From Chthonomonas sp. UBA2362 (lineage in GTDB: Bacteria; Armatimonadota; Fimbriimonadia; Fimbriimonadales; Fimbriimonadaceae), in NCBI GenBank assembly GCA_002344135.1, contig DDTO01000008.1, positions 1-64,000 on the forward strand: a DNA stretch of 64,000 bases, given 5' to 3'. How positions within the stretch are numbered: the stretch's first letter is position 1; each line of letters starts with the position of its first letter. Under the pieces are notes generated by a model, which worked only from the letters and a program-made list of their open reading frames with translations, did no database searches and was not told the origin of the DNA. Both the position numbers and the translations under genes were made by a program. Positions 25,136 to 33,189 of this stretch are shown one piece after another.

Positions 25136-25849
25136 ATGCCCGACCTCTTCCCCCTGATTAACCTCCACAAGGTCGACGCGGCGATGGTCGACATTAAACG
25201 CCGTCACGATCACATGGATCCGGGCCGCGAGCTGATCGCTGAACTCCAGGCCCTCCGTCAGATCCATGCCGAAGCGAAGGCCGAGGCAGATCGGCTCGCG
25301 GGGGAGTTGAAGGACGCCGAACTCGAGCAGAAGTCCGTCGAGGAGAAGATCGCGAAGATCGACAAGCAATTGTACGGGGGCAAGGTCGTCAACCCTCGCG
25401 AGGTCGAGACGTTCCAGCGGGAGATCGAGTCCCTGAAACATCATCGCGAGGCCCTAGATGAACGCATCCTCGAACTGTGGGAACTCGTTCCCGCAGCCCA
25501 AGCGCTCGAGAAGGAGCATTCTGAGCATCTCAGTCATAAGCAGGCCGAATTGGACGCCTACCAAAATCGCGTGGTCGAACAAAGGACCCTGTTGGCCGAT
25601 TCTTACAAGAAACTCGCCGCGCAGAGACCGGACCTCGCCAAGGCCGTCGATCCCGGCCTCCTCAGGCAATACGATGCGATCCGGCAGAAGTACGGGGGCA
25701 TTGGCATGGCCGAGGTCCTCGATTCGGGGGCTTGCGGCTCCTGCGGAACCACGCTTCCGAGGCGTACGGTGGTGGCGGTGGCCGAGGATCGACTCGAGCA
25801 TTGCGAGTCGTGTCACCGGCTCCTCTTCAAGGCGGTGCCCGCCGTATGA
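25136..25849 (+). CDS. C4 zinc-ribbon coiled-coil protein (DUF164-like)
   Basis: 237 aa. Residues 20-165 form a long coiled coil (ELQALRQIHAEAKAEADRLAGEL and following heptads). The C-terminus is a C4 zinc ribbon, ACGSCGTTLPRR...LEHCESCHRLLF, with two CxxC pairs. This family (zf-RING_7) is found across bacteria, often near RNase H or GTPase genes; role unproven, possibly nucleic acid or RNA-polymerase related. A CATAAT box lies 8 nt upstream. The lipoprotein gene starts inside its last codon (ATGA overlap). Confidence 0.9.
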   Translation: MPDLFPLINLHKVDAAMVDIKRRHDHMDPGRELIAELQALRQIHAEAKAEADRLAGELKDAELEQKSVEEKIAKIDKQLYGGKVVNPREVETFQREIESLKHHREALDERILELWELVPAAQALEKEHSEHLSHKQAELDAYQNRVVEQRTLLADSYKKLAAQRPDLAKAVDPGLLRQYDAIRQKYGGIGMAEVLDSGACGSCGTTLPRRTVVAVAEDRLEHCESCHRLLFKAVPAV

Positions 25850-26547
25850 AGCGGATGCTGCTCTTCGGCCTGGTTCTGGCGATGGCGGGATGCGCCAAGT
25901 TCCCCAGCACGGGCGGGACCTCCGGCGGCAAACTGCTGATCTTCAGGCTCCGCGTCGATGGCAAGATCAGGACCGGCGAGGAGCCGGGTTCGGCGGGCCA
26001 GCCCTTCATCTACATGGTTGCCCTGCGTCCCAGTCTCAGTTCGAATCCGACCGAACAGGGACCTATCCCAGTGTTGGCGCCACCATGGGGCAATGGCTTC
26101 GTCGCCGGCAACTGTACCCACTTCGTCTGGTGGAACCCTCTCCAGTTCCCGAGGTACGCCATCTACAAGTTCCAGGATGTCGAGCTCAACACCTACACGC
26201 AGGTTGGCGTGCCGATCAACTACCGAGAGGTCACCTCAGGGGCTAAGGAAATCTACTTCGAGATCAACCTCAGTCAGCTCGAGCCTGACCCCGAGGTGGC
26301 GGCCCGACTGGAATCGATCCAGGTGAACTTCCTCACCATGGACCGAATTCCCCAGTCGGGCACGGTGAAGTTCTGGGATGCGATTGGCAACGGAAACATT
26401 CCTTCGCAGATCAACGATTACCTCGTTATTCCCTTGCGCACATCGGCGCTGTACCAGAACAGCGACAACGACATCGAGCCCCGCGGAGACCAAGCCGACC
26501 CAGACCTGGACATCGTGGACTGGTCGGTCGAGGTTCGCATCCAGTAA
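25846..26547 (+). CDS. Lipoprotein of unknown function
   Basis: 233 aa. MKRMLLFGLVLAMAGCAK is a lipoprotein signal with the lipobox AMAGC, Cys at about residue 16. The mature part is strand-rich, with GTVKFWDAIGN and YLVIPL near the end. No family recognised. The ATG overlaps the stop of the zinc-ribbon gene (ATGA), and the glycosyltransferase gene follows with no gap, so all three are cotranscribed. Start chosen on the signal peptide; an upstream ATG at 25732 is in the wrong reading context. Confidence 0.8.
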   Translation: MKRMLLFGLVLAMAGCAKFPSTGGTSGGKLLIFRLRVDGKIRTGEEPGSAGQPFIYMVALRPSLSSNPTEQGPIPVLAPPWGNGFVAGNCTHFVWWNPLQFPRYAIYKFQDVELNTYTQVGVPINYREVTSGAKEIYFEINLSQLEPDPEVAARLESIQVNFLTMDRIPQSGTVKFWDAIGNGNIPSQINDYLVIPLRTSALYQNSDNDIEPRGDQADPDLDIVDWSVEVRIQ

Positions 26548-27459
26548 ATGCCTCGCGTCTCGATCCTCCTCACCTGCTACAACCATCTCGCCTATCTGCC
26601 GACCTGTTGGCAGAGCATCGCCGACCAGACCTATCGTGACTTCGAAGTCATCGCCCTCGACGACGGATCGACCGATGGCACGCGTGAGTGGCTCAGCGAC
26701 CGCGAGGGCGAGGCAAAGATCGTCTTCAACGAGGCCAACCTCGGCACGTACGGAACGCTGAATCGAGGCCTCGAACTCGCGACGGGAGAGCTTATCGCGA
26801 TCCTGAACGACGACGACGTGTGGCTGCCCACCAAACTCGAACGCCAAATCGCGCTTCTCGACCGCTTCCCACGGGTCGGCTTGGTCCACACGGATGGCTA
26901 CTTCATCGACGGCCCGGGCAATCGCATAGAGGGCAGTCCGCTGGGCTTCGAGTTTCCTCGCACGGAAACCGGCGACGTGTTTCTGGACCTCGTGTATCAA
27001 AACAAGATTATCGCCAGCGCGGCATTGGTTCGACGGGAGTGTTTCGAGGAACTCGGCGGCTTCGACGATTCCTACTTCGGCTCCGGCGACTGGCAGATGT
27101 GGCTCCGCATTGCCGAGCGTTGGGAGATCGGCTATGTTGCCGAGCCCCTGACCCTCTACCGGGTTCATGGCGAAAACGCGAGCCACAAACTCGAGCGAAT
27201 CTGGCGCGACGATCAGCGGCTTCGTGAATGGCTCGTTCCGAGATTGTCCGCGGCGACCGCACACGATCCGGCTCGGCTCTCCCGGGCGAAGGCACACAAC
27301 TGGGCATGTCTAGGCACCGTTCGGAAGCTCAACGGGGACCCCAAGGGTGCTCGGGCCGCGTTTTCGGCTTCCTTGAGGGAGCAGCCGGGCCGCGTCAAGA
27401 GTGCTCTTCGCTGGGCCGCGACCTTTCTTCCGCGATCGGCCTTTCGCCGGCTTCGATGA
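26548..27459 (+). CDS. Family 2 glycosyltransferase
   Basis: 303 aa, GT-A fold. SILLTCYNHLAYLPTCWQSI is the N-terminal nucleotide-sugar motif, VIALDDGSTDGT the donor site, and ILNDDDVW the DxD metal motif. GDWQMWLRIAERWEIGYV matches the acceptor-side ED/W block. Probably adds a hexose or amino sugar to a surface glycan; donor unknown. It follows the lipoprotein stop with no gap. Its stop is 3 nt from the convergent EamA gene. Confidence 0.92.
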   Translation: MPRVSILLTCYNHLAYLPTCWQSIADQTYRDFEVIALDDGSTDGTREWLSDREGEAKIVFNEANLGTYGTLNRGLELATGELIAILNDDDVWLPTKLERQIALLDRFPRVGLVHTDGYFIDGPGNRIEGSPLGFEFPRTETGDVFLDLVYQNKIIASAALVRRECFEELGGFDDSYFGSGDWQMWLRIAERWEIGYVAEPLTLYRVHGENASHKLERIWRDDQRLREWLVPRLSAATAHDPARLSRAKAHNWACLGTVRKLNGDPKGARAAFSASLREQPGRVKSALRWAATFLPRSAFRRLR

Positions 27460-27462
27460 GCC

Positions 27463-28374
27463 CTAAGACCGCTCGGCGGGTTTCGTCGCCGCCAGCCGCG
27501 AGCGCGTGCTCCACCACACGCCCCCCAGAACCACGGCAAGTCCCACGCCTTGCAGAGGGAGGAGTTCCTGTTTGAGCAGAAGCCAAGCAAAGAACGCCGC
27601 GATCGGCGGAACCAGAAACTGATAGAGCATCGCGCCACTGCTCCCGACTTGGCGCACGCCCACGAAGAAGCCCAAGAACCCGACCACGCCGGCGAGGAGG
27701 GTGATGTGGGCGAGCATGACCCACCCCACCCAGGTGATCTGTGACCATGGAACAGCGAAAGTGGCGGCAAGGCCGTAGACGAGCAGGACCGGGATCGCAC
27801 CGGGCATCGAGAGAGTCAGGGCCCTTAGGGGCGACATATCGGTCAGGAAAATTCGAGTCTGCACGGCGCAAAAGGCCCAGACGAGGGAGGACAGCAGGAC
27901 GAGGCCGTTGCCCAGTAGCGTGCCGTGACTGCTTTGCGCGCCTGCAAAGACCACCAGGAAGACCCCCACGAAAGCCACTATCGCGCCAAGCAGAGCGCCC
28001 CAACTGAAGCGCTCGTGTTTCATCGCGACCGCGAGGAGTGCGGTGAGAACCGGCGACGTCGCCAGGATGATCGCTCCCTCCGCGGCGGTGGTCCGGGCCA
28101 TCCCTTCGAGGAAGAGGATCATATAAACACCCATCGAGAGAAACCCGAGAATCCACAAGGCGATGGTCGAGCCTTCGGGATAGGTCAGGGGCTCGCGGCG
28201 AAACTGGCAGATGGCCACCAGCACCCCCCACATGAGAAGGAACCGAACCAACGAAGTCGCCGCGGGAGTGAGGCCCTCGGCGAAAAGGAACTTCAGCGCG
28301 ACGAAGTTGAACCCCCAACAGACGACCGTCGTGAGCATCGGCAGGCTCACCTTCGGCGTCGGGGCTCGGGTCAC
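27463..28374 (-). CDS. EamA/DMT-family transporter
   Basis: 303 aa, about ten transmembrane helices in two EamA repeats. The first starts LPMLTTVVCWGFNFVALKFLF, and each repeat ends in a Pro-rich helix such as AIILATSPVLTALLA and YQFLVPPIAAFFAWLLLKQ. Members export amino acids, nucleosides or small metabolites; substrate unknown. The GTG at 28374 is chosen because CATACT lies exactly 6 nt upstream; the open frame runs on to 28617 but enters the intergenic repeats. The C-terminus is a short basic tail. Confidence 0.93.
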   Translation of the reverse strand: MTRAPTPKVSLPMLTTVVCWGFNFVALKFLFAEGLTPAATSLVRFLLMWGVLVAICQFRREPLTYPEGSTIALWILGFLSMGVYMILFLEGMARTTAAEGAIILATSPVLTALLAVAMKHERFSWGALLGAIVAFVGVFLVVFAGAQSSHGTLLGNGLVLLSSLVWAFCAVQTRIFLTDMSPLRALTLSMPGAIPVLLVYGLAATFAVPWSQITWVGWVMLAHITLLAGVVGFLGFFVGVRQVGSSGAMLYQFLVPPIAAFFAWLLLKQELLPLQGVGLAVVLGGVWWSTRSRLAATKPAERS

Positions 28375-28380
28375 CGCCGA

Positions 28381-28386
28381 AGTATG
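28381..28386 (-). promoter_or_regulatory. -10 box CATACT, leaderless EamA gene
   Basis: CATACT, then 6 nt, then the GTG at 28374. It separates the gene from the repeat array that starts about 60 nt upstream. Confidence 0.5.
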
Positions 28387-28450
28387 AACCCTTCCCGAGT
28401 GCAAGATCCCGGATCGTTCACCTGCGCCCTCCAGAGGGGCAGCCGGATAT

Positions 28451-28583
28451 GGAGTGCGCGGGCCTGCCCGCGCCTCTTCGGCGTGGCACCCGTCATCCCG
28501 AGCCTGCCGAGGGATCGTCCTGCTTCTTCCCGCATCGAAGCACGACGATTCCTCCAATGCGCTACGCTCCGGTCGGACTGACG
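28451..28583. repeat. Hairpin-type intergenic repeat, unit 1
   Basis: A 40-nt lead (GGAGTGCGCGGGCC and following) precedes a core at 28494-28583. The core starts CATCCCGAGCCTGCCGAGGG and ends in CGGTCGGACTGACGG. The ends are near-inverse of each other, so the unit can fold into a hairpin. Two closely similar cores follow at 28784 and 28901. Confidence 0.85.
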
Positions 28584-28636
28584 GGATTCGTAAGTCGTAC
28601 GCGTAGTTCGTCGTCACGCCCGAGTAGGTCGCCCAG

Positions 28637-28730
28637 GAGCGACTCCCCCCTCTCCCGCGCCTCCCCGATCCCGGCTCGCCGAGAGACGTCAGGCGGAGGA
28701 GAGGGGCGGGGAGAGGTTGAGCGCCGGCGT
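28637..28730. repeat. CTCTCCC/GGGAGAG inverted repeat element
   Basis: CCCCTCTCCCGCGCCTCC on the left and GGAGGAGAGGGGCGGGGAG on the right are near-complementary, with a 35-nt interior including CCGGCTCGCCGAGAG. It occurs between two hairpin repeat units and looks like a separate REP-like family. Single copy in the window. Confidence 0.6.
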
Positions 28731-28741
28731 CTCGTTGCTTT

Positions 28742-28873
28742 GGAGTGCGCGGGCCCGCCCGCGCTTTTTCGCCGCGGCACCCTCATCCCGACCTTGCCGA
28801 GGGATCGTCCTGCTCCTTCCCACATCGCAGCACGACGATTCCTCCACTCCTCTTCGCTCCGGTCGGAATGACG
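28742..28873. repeat. Hairpin-type intergenic repeat, unit 2
   Basis: Same lead GGAGTGCGCGGGCC and core (28784-28873) as unit 1, with about ten base differences in the core. Ends CGGTCGGAATGACGG. Confidence 0.85.
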
Positions 28874-28881
28874 GCCATAAG

Positions 28882-28991
28882 GGAGTGCGCAGCCGCTCGT
28901 CATCCCGAGCCTGCCGAGGGATCGTCCTGATACAACACGCATCGAAGCATGACGATTCCTCCACTCCGCTTCGCTCCGGTCGGAATGACGG
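28882..28991. repeat. Hairpin-type intergenic repeat, unit 3
   Basis: Core 28901-28991 with shortened lead. Terminal TCATCCCGA and TCGGAATGA are inverted (8 of 9), and inner GAGGGATCGTC and GACGATTCCTC are inverted (10 of 11). Confidence 0.85.
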
Positions 28992-29065
28992 CGAATCATT
29001 GGTCTATGCATCTAAGGCTTGATGCGCATCAGCCTCCACCCCACCGGGGCGGAGGCATCAAAATC

Positions 29066-29196
29066 TATGATTCCCCCACTTCGCGCGCTGCGCAGCGAAG
29101 GTCCCCCTCGCCTTCGCGATGGGGATGGGGAATCCCCCTCGTCTCAACGAGGGGGAACTGGCCGGGCGGAGCCCGTGCCTGAGGGGGAGTAATCAG
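29066..29196. repeat. Second repeat family, unit 1
   Basis: Contains CCCCCACTTCGCGCGCTGCG, then AGCGAAGGTCCC and CTCGCCTTCGCGATGGGG, and ends in a GAGGGGGA...GAGGGGGAGT stretch. A diverged partner starts at 29249. Confidence 0.65.
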
Positions 29197-29248
29197 CTAC
29201 GCCCCGCCGCCCGGGAGGGCCGTTCACTCTGGCGGGTGCGAGGCGCGG

Positions 29249-29382
29249 TACGGGATTACTCCCCCACTTCGCGCGCTTCGCGGCGAAGGTCCCTCTCGCT
29301 CTCGCGAGGGGGAGCGCATCCGGTCACCTCCCGCCCGGCGGGGGAGGTCGGCCCGCAGGGCCGGGAGGGGGCTTGGGGCACT
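29249..29382. repeat. Second repeat family, unit 2
   Basis: Starts ACTCCCCCACTTCGCGCGCT and has GGCGAAGGTCCCTCTCGC as in unit 1, then a different Gly/Cys-rich tail (CCCGCCCGGCGGGGGAGG). Shares the first 60 nt with unit 1 and then diverges. Confidence 0.65.
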
Positions 29383-29463
29383 CCGCTGGGGTCCTCCACT
29401 GCCCCTCCCGGTTCGCTTCGCTCACCGACCTCCCCACTGCGTGGAGAAGTGTTCCGGGCGTCG

Positions 29464-29590
29464 TCCCGAGGCTGCCGAGGAATGTCGGGTGCGGCAGTAT
29501 CGAAAAGCGCGGTCGAGCCCGCGCACTCCATAGGTCTGCCACTCGGCCGAACCGAAGCTCCTCGATTCCTCCGCTCGGGTCGGACGGAAG
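29464..29590. repeat. Degenerate hairpin-type repeat, unit 4
   Basis: Begins TCCCGAGGCTGCCGAGGAAT and ends CTCGGGTCGGACGG, like the first family, but the middle holds AAGCGCGGTCGAGCCCGCGC, an inverted version of the lead segment. Probably a rearranged old copy, or one copy inserted into another. Confidence 0.55.
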
Positions 29591-29655
29591 TCGACGCGTA
29601 CGAAGTCGTCACGTTCGAAGTACCGTTCGTCGAACCCGTCTTCGGGACGCCCCCG

Positions 29656-29676
29656 TAAAAGCGTTCCTAGCGCTTG
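29656..29676 (-). terminator. Weak terminator at the end of the translation operon
   Basis: Minus strand: AAGCG-CTAGGAA-CGCTT followed by TTAC, overlapping the rpsI stop codon. Only five base pairs; a minor candidate. Confidence 0.35.
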
Positions 29677-30059
29677 ACGAACTGGAAGCCGCGTCGGGCC
29701 TTCTTGCGGCCGTATTTCTTGCTTTCCTTGACTCGCGGATCGCGGGTTAGGTAGCCGCCGGCTCGCAATGGCTTTCGAAACTCCTCATCCACTTCGAGGA
29801 GAGCCCGGGCGATACCGAGGCGGACGGCACCGGCTTGGCCGGTGATCCCACCGCCCTTGGCCGTAGCTCGAACGTCGTACTTTCCTTCGAGTCCGAGATG
29901 GGCGAACGGGCTCTGCACGAGGATTTCGAGCACTGGGCGTCCCAAGTATTCCTTGAACTCGCGCCCGTTGATCTGGAACTTGCCTTCGCCGGGCTCGAGC
30001 CAGACGCGCGCGATTGCGCACTTTCGCCGCCCCGTACCGTAATTGCCTTTCTTTGCCAT
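29667..30059 (-). CDS. rpsI: 30S ribosomal protein S9
   Basis: 130 aa. KGNYGTGRRKCAIARVWLEPGEG opens the protein, KGGGITGQAGAVRLGIARALL is the central helix, and RVKESKKYGRKKARRGFQFVKR is the basic tail ending in KR that reaches the P-site tRNA. Start at 30059 (MAKKGNYG); the longer frame to 30131 is spurious. Pairs with rplM upstream, 7 nt away, as in almost all bacteria. Last gene of this translation operon; intergenic repeats follow. Confidence 0.98.
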   Translation of the reverse strand: MAKKGNYGTGRRKCAIARVWLEPGEGKFQINGREFKEYLGRPVLEILVQSPFAHLGLEGKYDVRATAKGGGITGQAGAVRLGIARALLEVDEEFRKPLRAGGYLTRDPRVKESKKYGRKKARRGFQFVKR

Positions 30060-30066
30060 GCCTCTC

Positions 30067-30504
30067 CTACTTCTTCGAGATGTCCAGCGGCGCTGGGTTC
30101 TGAGCCTCGTGCGGATGGTCCGGACCCGCATAGACCTTGAGTTTCTTAAATGTCGCCTTGCCGAGTTTGGTCTTGGGCAGCATGCCCCAGATCACCTTTT
30201 CGACGTACTTGACCGGGTTATCGCCCAGGAACTTGGCCCGCGAGATGTTCCGCAGCCCGCCTGGCCAGCCAGTGTGCCAGTGAATGAGTTCGTCGCCCTT
30301 TCCGCCCGTATGCATGACCTTGTCCGCATTGATCACGATCACGAAGTCGCCGCAATCCATGTTGTAGGTAAAGGTCGGCTTGTGCTTGCCTCGGAGCACC
30401 TGAGCCACTTGGGCGGCCAGGCGACCCACAGGCACGCCGGCGGCATCGACCACAAACCATTTGTGCTCGATCGTGCTGGGTTTTGCCGTGTATGTTCTAT
30501 TCAT
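30067..30504 (-). CDS. rplM: 50S ribosomal protein L13
   Basis: 145 aa, full length. Opening NRTYTAKPSTIEHKWFVVDA, LAAQVAQVLRGKHKPTFTYN, VVINADKV, and LPKTKLGKATFKKLKVYAGP are typical; the C-terminal HPHEAQNPAPLDI is the usual tail. It lies 36 nt downstream of truA in the same direction and 7 nt upstream of rpsI. The truA-rplM-rpsI order continues the alpha-operon series. Confidence 0.98.
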   Translation of the reverse strand: MNRTYTAKPSTIEHKWFVVDAAGVPVGRLAAQVAQVLRGKHKPTFTYNMDCGDFVIVINADKVMHTGGKGDELIHWHTGWPGGLRNISRAKFLGDNPVKYVEKVIWGMLPKTKLGKATFKKLKVYAGPDHPHEAQNPAPLDISKK

Positions 30505-30539
30505 GTCGTGTGTTCTCGGATGTCGTTGGCCCGGGTGGG

Positions 30540-31346
30540 CTACTTCGAAACTGTCTCTCGTCGGTGGTCGCTCGGGTGACGCCCGTAGCGGACTCTCATC
30601 AGGGTTAGCCCTCTCGCGGGGAGGACTTCGGGAAGCTGGATATCGGGATTCCGGGCCAGAAGTGGGACGATGTCGCTTGCTGGTCTCGCGCCGCGGCCGA
30701 TCTCGAGCAGGGCGCCTGCGATTCGCCTCATCATGCCTCTGACGAAGGCGGTTCCGACCACGTCGATCCAGATCTCGTCTCTCACCTCACGGACGCCTGC
30801 CTCGAAGAGCGTGCGCACCGTGTTGGTGGTCCGTTCGAGTTCCTCGCCGAAGGAGCGAAAATCGTGCTCCCCCACGAGGTTTCGGGCGGATAGGTCCATG
30901 AGGGTGGCATCCAATCTACGTCCGTAGTGGTGGGCGTAGCGGGCTCGCTGAGGGTCACGCCAGCCGGTCAGGATGCGATAGCGGTAGGTCCGGTCGACGG
31001 CCCAGAACCGGCTCTCGAAGTTCGCCGGAACCTGGTCCGATCGTCGGACGCAGACATCGCGCGGCAGGCGCTTGCCGAGGATGACGGCCCACTTATCGGG
31101 CGGGATGCCGCTTTCGGAATCGAAATGGCAGACCTGCCCACGAGCGTGAGCGCCGCTGTCGGTTCGGCTCGCCCCCTGGACCCAGACCGGTTCTCCCGAA
31201 ATCTGGCCTATCGTTTCTGTCAATGTGCTTTGGACGGTTCGTTGTCCGTGTTGTGCGGCCCAGCCGCAAAAGTCGGTCCCGTCGTAGGCGACGACGAGTC
31301 GAATTCTTCTAGTCGACAAGCTCCAGTACGGCGGTCGGGGCGGCAT
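30540..31346 (-). CDS. truA: tRNA pseudouridine(38-40) synthase TruA
   Basis: 268 aa from the ATG at 31346. Modifies U38-U40 in the anticodon arm. The catalytic Asp is in GASRTDSGAHARGQVCHF (Asp63). Flanking blocks RTYRYRILTG, HDFRSFG and VRGMMRRIAGALLEIGRG match. A TTG at 31319 would give a length closer to homologs (MSTRRIRLVVAYDG), so the first 9 residues are uncertain; either way it overlaps the rplQ end. Standard place downstream of rplQ. Confidence 0.95.
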   Translation of the reverse strand: MPPRPPYWSLSTRRIRLVVAYDGTDFCGWAAQHGQRTVQSTLTETIGQISGEPVWVQGASRTDSGAHARGQVCHFDSESGIPPDKWAVILGKRLPRDVCVRRSDQVPANFESRFWAVDRTYRYRILTGWRDPQRARYAHHYGRRLDATLMDLSARNLVGEHDFRSFGEELERTTNTVRTLFEAGVREVRDEIWIDVVGTAFVRGMMRRIAGALLEIGRGARPASDIVPLLARNPDIQLPEVLPARGLTLMRVRYGRHPSDHRRETVSK

Positions 31347-31758
31347 CGCCTCGCCGCAGGCCGGTCTTGGTCAAGCGCGTATAGCCGCCCTTGCGATCCT
31401 TGAACCGCGGGGCGACGCGCTCGAAGAGGTGATGTACCAGGTCCTCGCCGTTGATGAGGCTTCGCTCCTGGAGAATCTGAAGTTTCTCGATGTCCGTTTT
31501 GCCCAACAGCATCTTCTTCGGTTTGGGCGTGCTGGAGGAATGGCCGACCAGAATCTTACGAGCCTGACGCCGTGCGGTCAGCGAATCTTCCTTGGCGGTC
31601 GTGATCAGCTTCTCGGCGATCCGCTGGAGTTCCTTGGCACGCCCCAGCGTCGTCCGGACGTAGCCATGCCGGATGAACTGCCGCACCAGATTGGTGAGCA
31701 GGGCCCGTCGCTGGTCGCTCGGCAATCCTAGCTTTCTTCGATCTACCTTGTGTGTCAT
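31309..31758 (-). CDS. rplQ: 50S ribosomal protein L17
   Basis: 149 aa. KLGLPSDQRRALLTNLVRQFIRHG is the N-terminal block with the TT-RAKELQRIAEKLITTAK signature after it. VAPRFKDRKGGYTRLTKTGLRRGDAAPTA is the conserved core. The C-terminus is short (VLELVD). Downstream of rpoA by 13 nt, as usual. Confidence 0.98.
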   Translation of the reverse strand: MTHKVDRRKLGLPSDQRRALLTNLVRQFIRHGYVRTTLGRAKELQRIAEKLITTAKEDSLTARRQARKILVGHSSSTPKPKKMLLGKTDIEKLQILQERSLINGEDLVHHLFERVAPRFKDRKGGYTRLTKTGLRRGDAAPTAVLELVD

Positions 31759-31771
31759 CGGTATCCTTGGC

Positions 31772-32773
31772 TTAGTTGAAGTTGATGTCGTCGTCCTCGT
31801 CCTCGTCGTCGAGGTCCAGAACGCGGTACCCGCCCTTCGGTGGCTTCATCTGGAGGCCGTGCTCGGCCAGTTTGTCGCGCACTTCGTTCAGCGACTTCTT
31901 GCCGAATCCACGGATCCCGGTCAAGTCGCTCTCCGTGGCCATTGCCAGCGCGCGCAGGTTGAGAAGTCCGGCTCGCCGAAGGCAGTTGAACGTGCGCTGC
32001 GAGAAATCGAGCTCTTCGATCTTGATCTCGGGGACGTTCGCCAGTTCCGGGCTGAGGTCCTCTTCGACCTCCGTCATCATGTCGAACCCACCCTTTCCTA
32101 GTTCGAAGAACATTCGGAAGTACTTGTCGAGAATCTGCGCCGATTGGGTGACGGCATCGTTGGGTTTCACCGCGCCGTTGGTGGTGACCTCCAACACTAG
32201 CCTTTCGTAGTCCGTGCGCATCCCGACGCGGGTCTGTTCGACCGTGTAAGACACTTTGCGCACCGGGGTGAACTGGGAGCCAGTCGTGATGATGCCGATG
32301 ATCCCTTTGTACCTCTCGTGCTTGTCGGGCAGCACGTAGCCGGTGCCCCAGCCGACGTACATCTCCACCGTGAGGTGGGCGCCCGTGTCGCTGAGCGTGC
32401 AGAGGTAAGCCTCTGGGTTGACGATGAAGACATTCTCGGGGCAGATCACGTCGGCGCCGGTCACGCGGCCAGGTCCTTTGACGTCGATGCGGAGGATGAC
32501 CTCTTCGGGCGGCGCCTGCTCGTAGTCGATGAGAATGGCGACGTCCTTAAGGTTGAGGAGGAACTCGGTCACGTCCTCCTTGGCGCCCGGAATCGGGGCA
32601 TATTCGTGCATGACCTTGCCGATCTTGACGGCCATGACGGCTGCTCCTTGGATGGAACTGAGCAGCACGCGTCGCAGGGCGTTGCCGATCGTCTGGCCAT
32701 AGCCGCGCTCCAGCGGCTCCAGTACGAACTTGCCGTATTCGGTCCCGAGGTCGAGTGTTTGGATTTGAGGCAT
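31772..32773 (-). CDS. rpoA: DNA-directed RNA polymerase subunit alpha
   Basis: 333 aa. N-terminal domain: FVLEPLERGYGQTIGNALRRVLLSSIQGAAV carries the dimerisation helix H1. C-terminal domain: LDFSQRTFNCLRRAGLLNLRAL, then LTGIRGFGKKSLNEVRDKLAEHG, with the Arg residues that bind UP elements. The tail LDLDDEDEDDDINFN is unusually acidic. Located between rpsK and rplQ; rpsD, normally just upstream, is missing. Confidence 0.98.
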   Translation of the reverse strand: MPQIQTLDLGTEYGKFVLEPLERGYGQTIGNALRRVLLSSIQGAAVMAVKIGKVMHEYAPIPGAKEDVTEFLLNLKDVAILIDYEQAPPEEVILRIDVKGPGRVTGADVICPENVFIVNPEAYLCTLSDTGAHLTVEMYVGWGTGYVLPDKHERYKGIIGIITTGSQFTPVRKVSYTVEQTRVGMRTDYERLVLEVTTNGAVKPNDAVTQSAQILDKYFRMFFELGKGGFDMMTEVEEDLSPELANVPEIKIEELDFSQRTFNCLRRAGLLNLRALAMATESDLTGIRGFGKKSLNEVRDKLAEHGLQMKPPKGGYRVLDLDDEDEDDDINFN

Positions 32774-32793
32774 ATTCTGGTGGTTTGGTTTCC

Positions 32794-33186
32794 TTAGACT
32801 CGGCGCTTCTTCGGGGGGCGGCAGCCGTTGTGCGGGACCGGGGTCACGTCGCGAATCGATTGGACGTCGAGACCGTTCGCCTGCAGCGATCGTATCGCGG
32901 TCTCGCGACCGCTCCCGGGTCCGCTGACCAGGACGTCGATTTTCCGCATGCCGTGGTCTTGGGCCTTGCGAGCGGCGCTCTCAGCGGCCAACTGGGCGGC
33001 GAACGGCGTGCCCTTGCGGCTGCCCTTGAAGTTCACCGCGCCGGCGCTCGACCAGCACAGGACCGCGCCCTGCGGGTCGGTGATCGCCACGATGGTGTTG
33101 TTGAACGACGAGTGGATGTGAGCCGTACCCACGGCCACCTGTCGCTTTTCCTTGGCCTTTCCTCGGGAGGTTTGCTTTCGTGCCAT
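32794..33186 (-). CDS. rpsK: 30S ribosomal protein S11
   Basis: 130 aa. The N-terminus is a basic tail (ARKQTSRGKAKEKRQVAVG). TAHIHSSFNNTIVAITDPQGAVLCWSSAG is the diagnostic block; RKGTPFAAQLAAE and SIRDVTPVPHNGCRPPKKRRV complete it. Twenty nucleotides upstream of rpoA, where rpsD normally intervenes. Confidence 0.98.
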   Translation of the reverse strand: MARKQTSRGKAKEKRQVAVGTAHIHSSFNNTIVAITDPQGAVLCWSSAGAVNFKGSRKGTPFAAQLAAESAARKAQDHGMRKIDVLVSGPGSGRETAIRSLQANGLDVQSIRDVTPVPHNGCRPPKKRRV

Positions 33187-33189
33187 GCG

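Noticed and set aside
28449..29022. Several frames of 60-150 aa in the repeat array
   Set aside because: They are translations of the hairpin repeats, e.g. PEPAEGSS-like strings repeated in each unit, on both strands. Not genes.
28400..29650. CRISPR array
   Set aside because: Repeat units are 90-130 nt with internal hairpins and irregular spacing; no short direct repeats with unique spacers and no cas genes.
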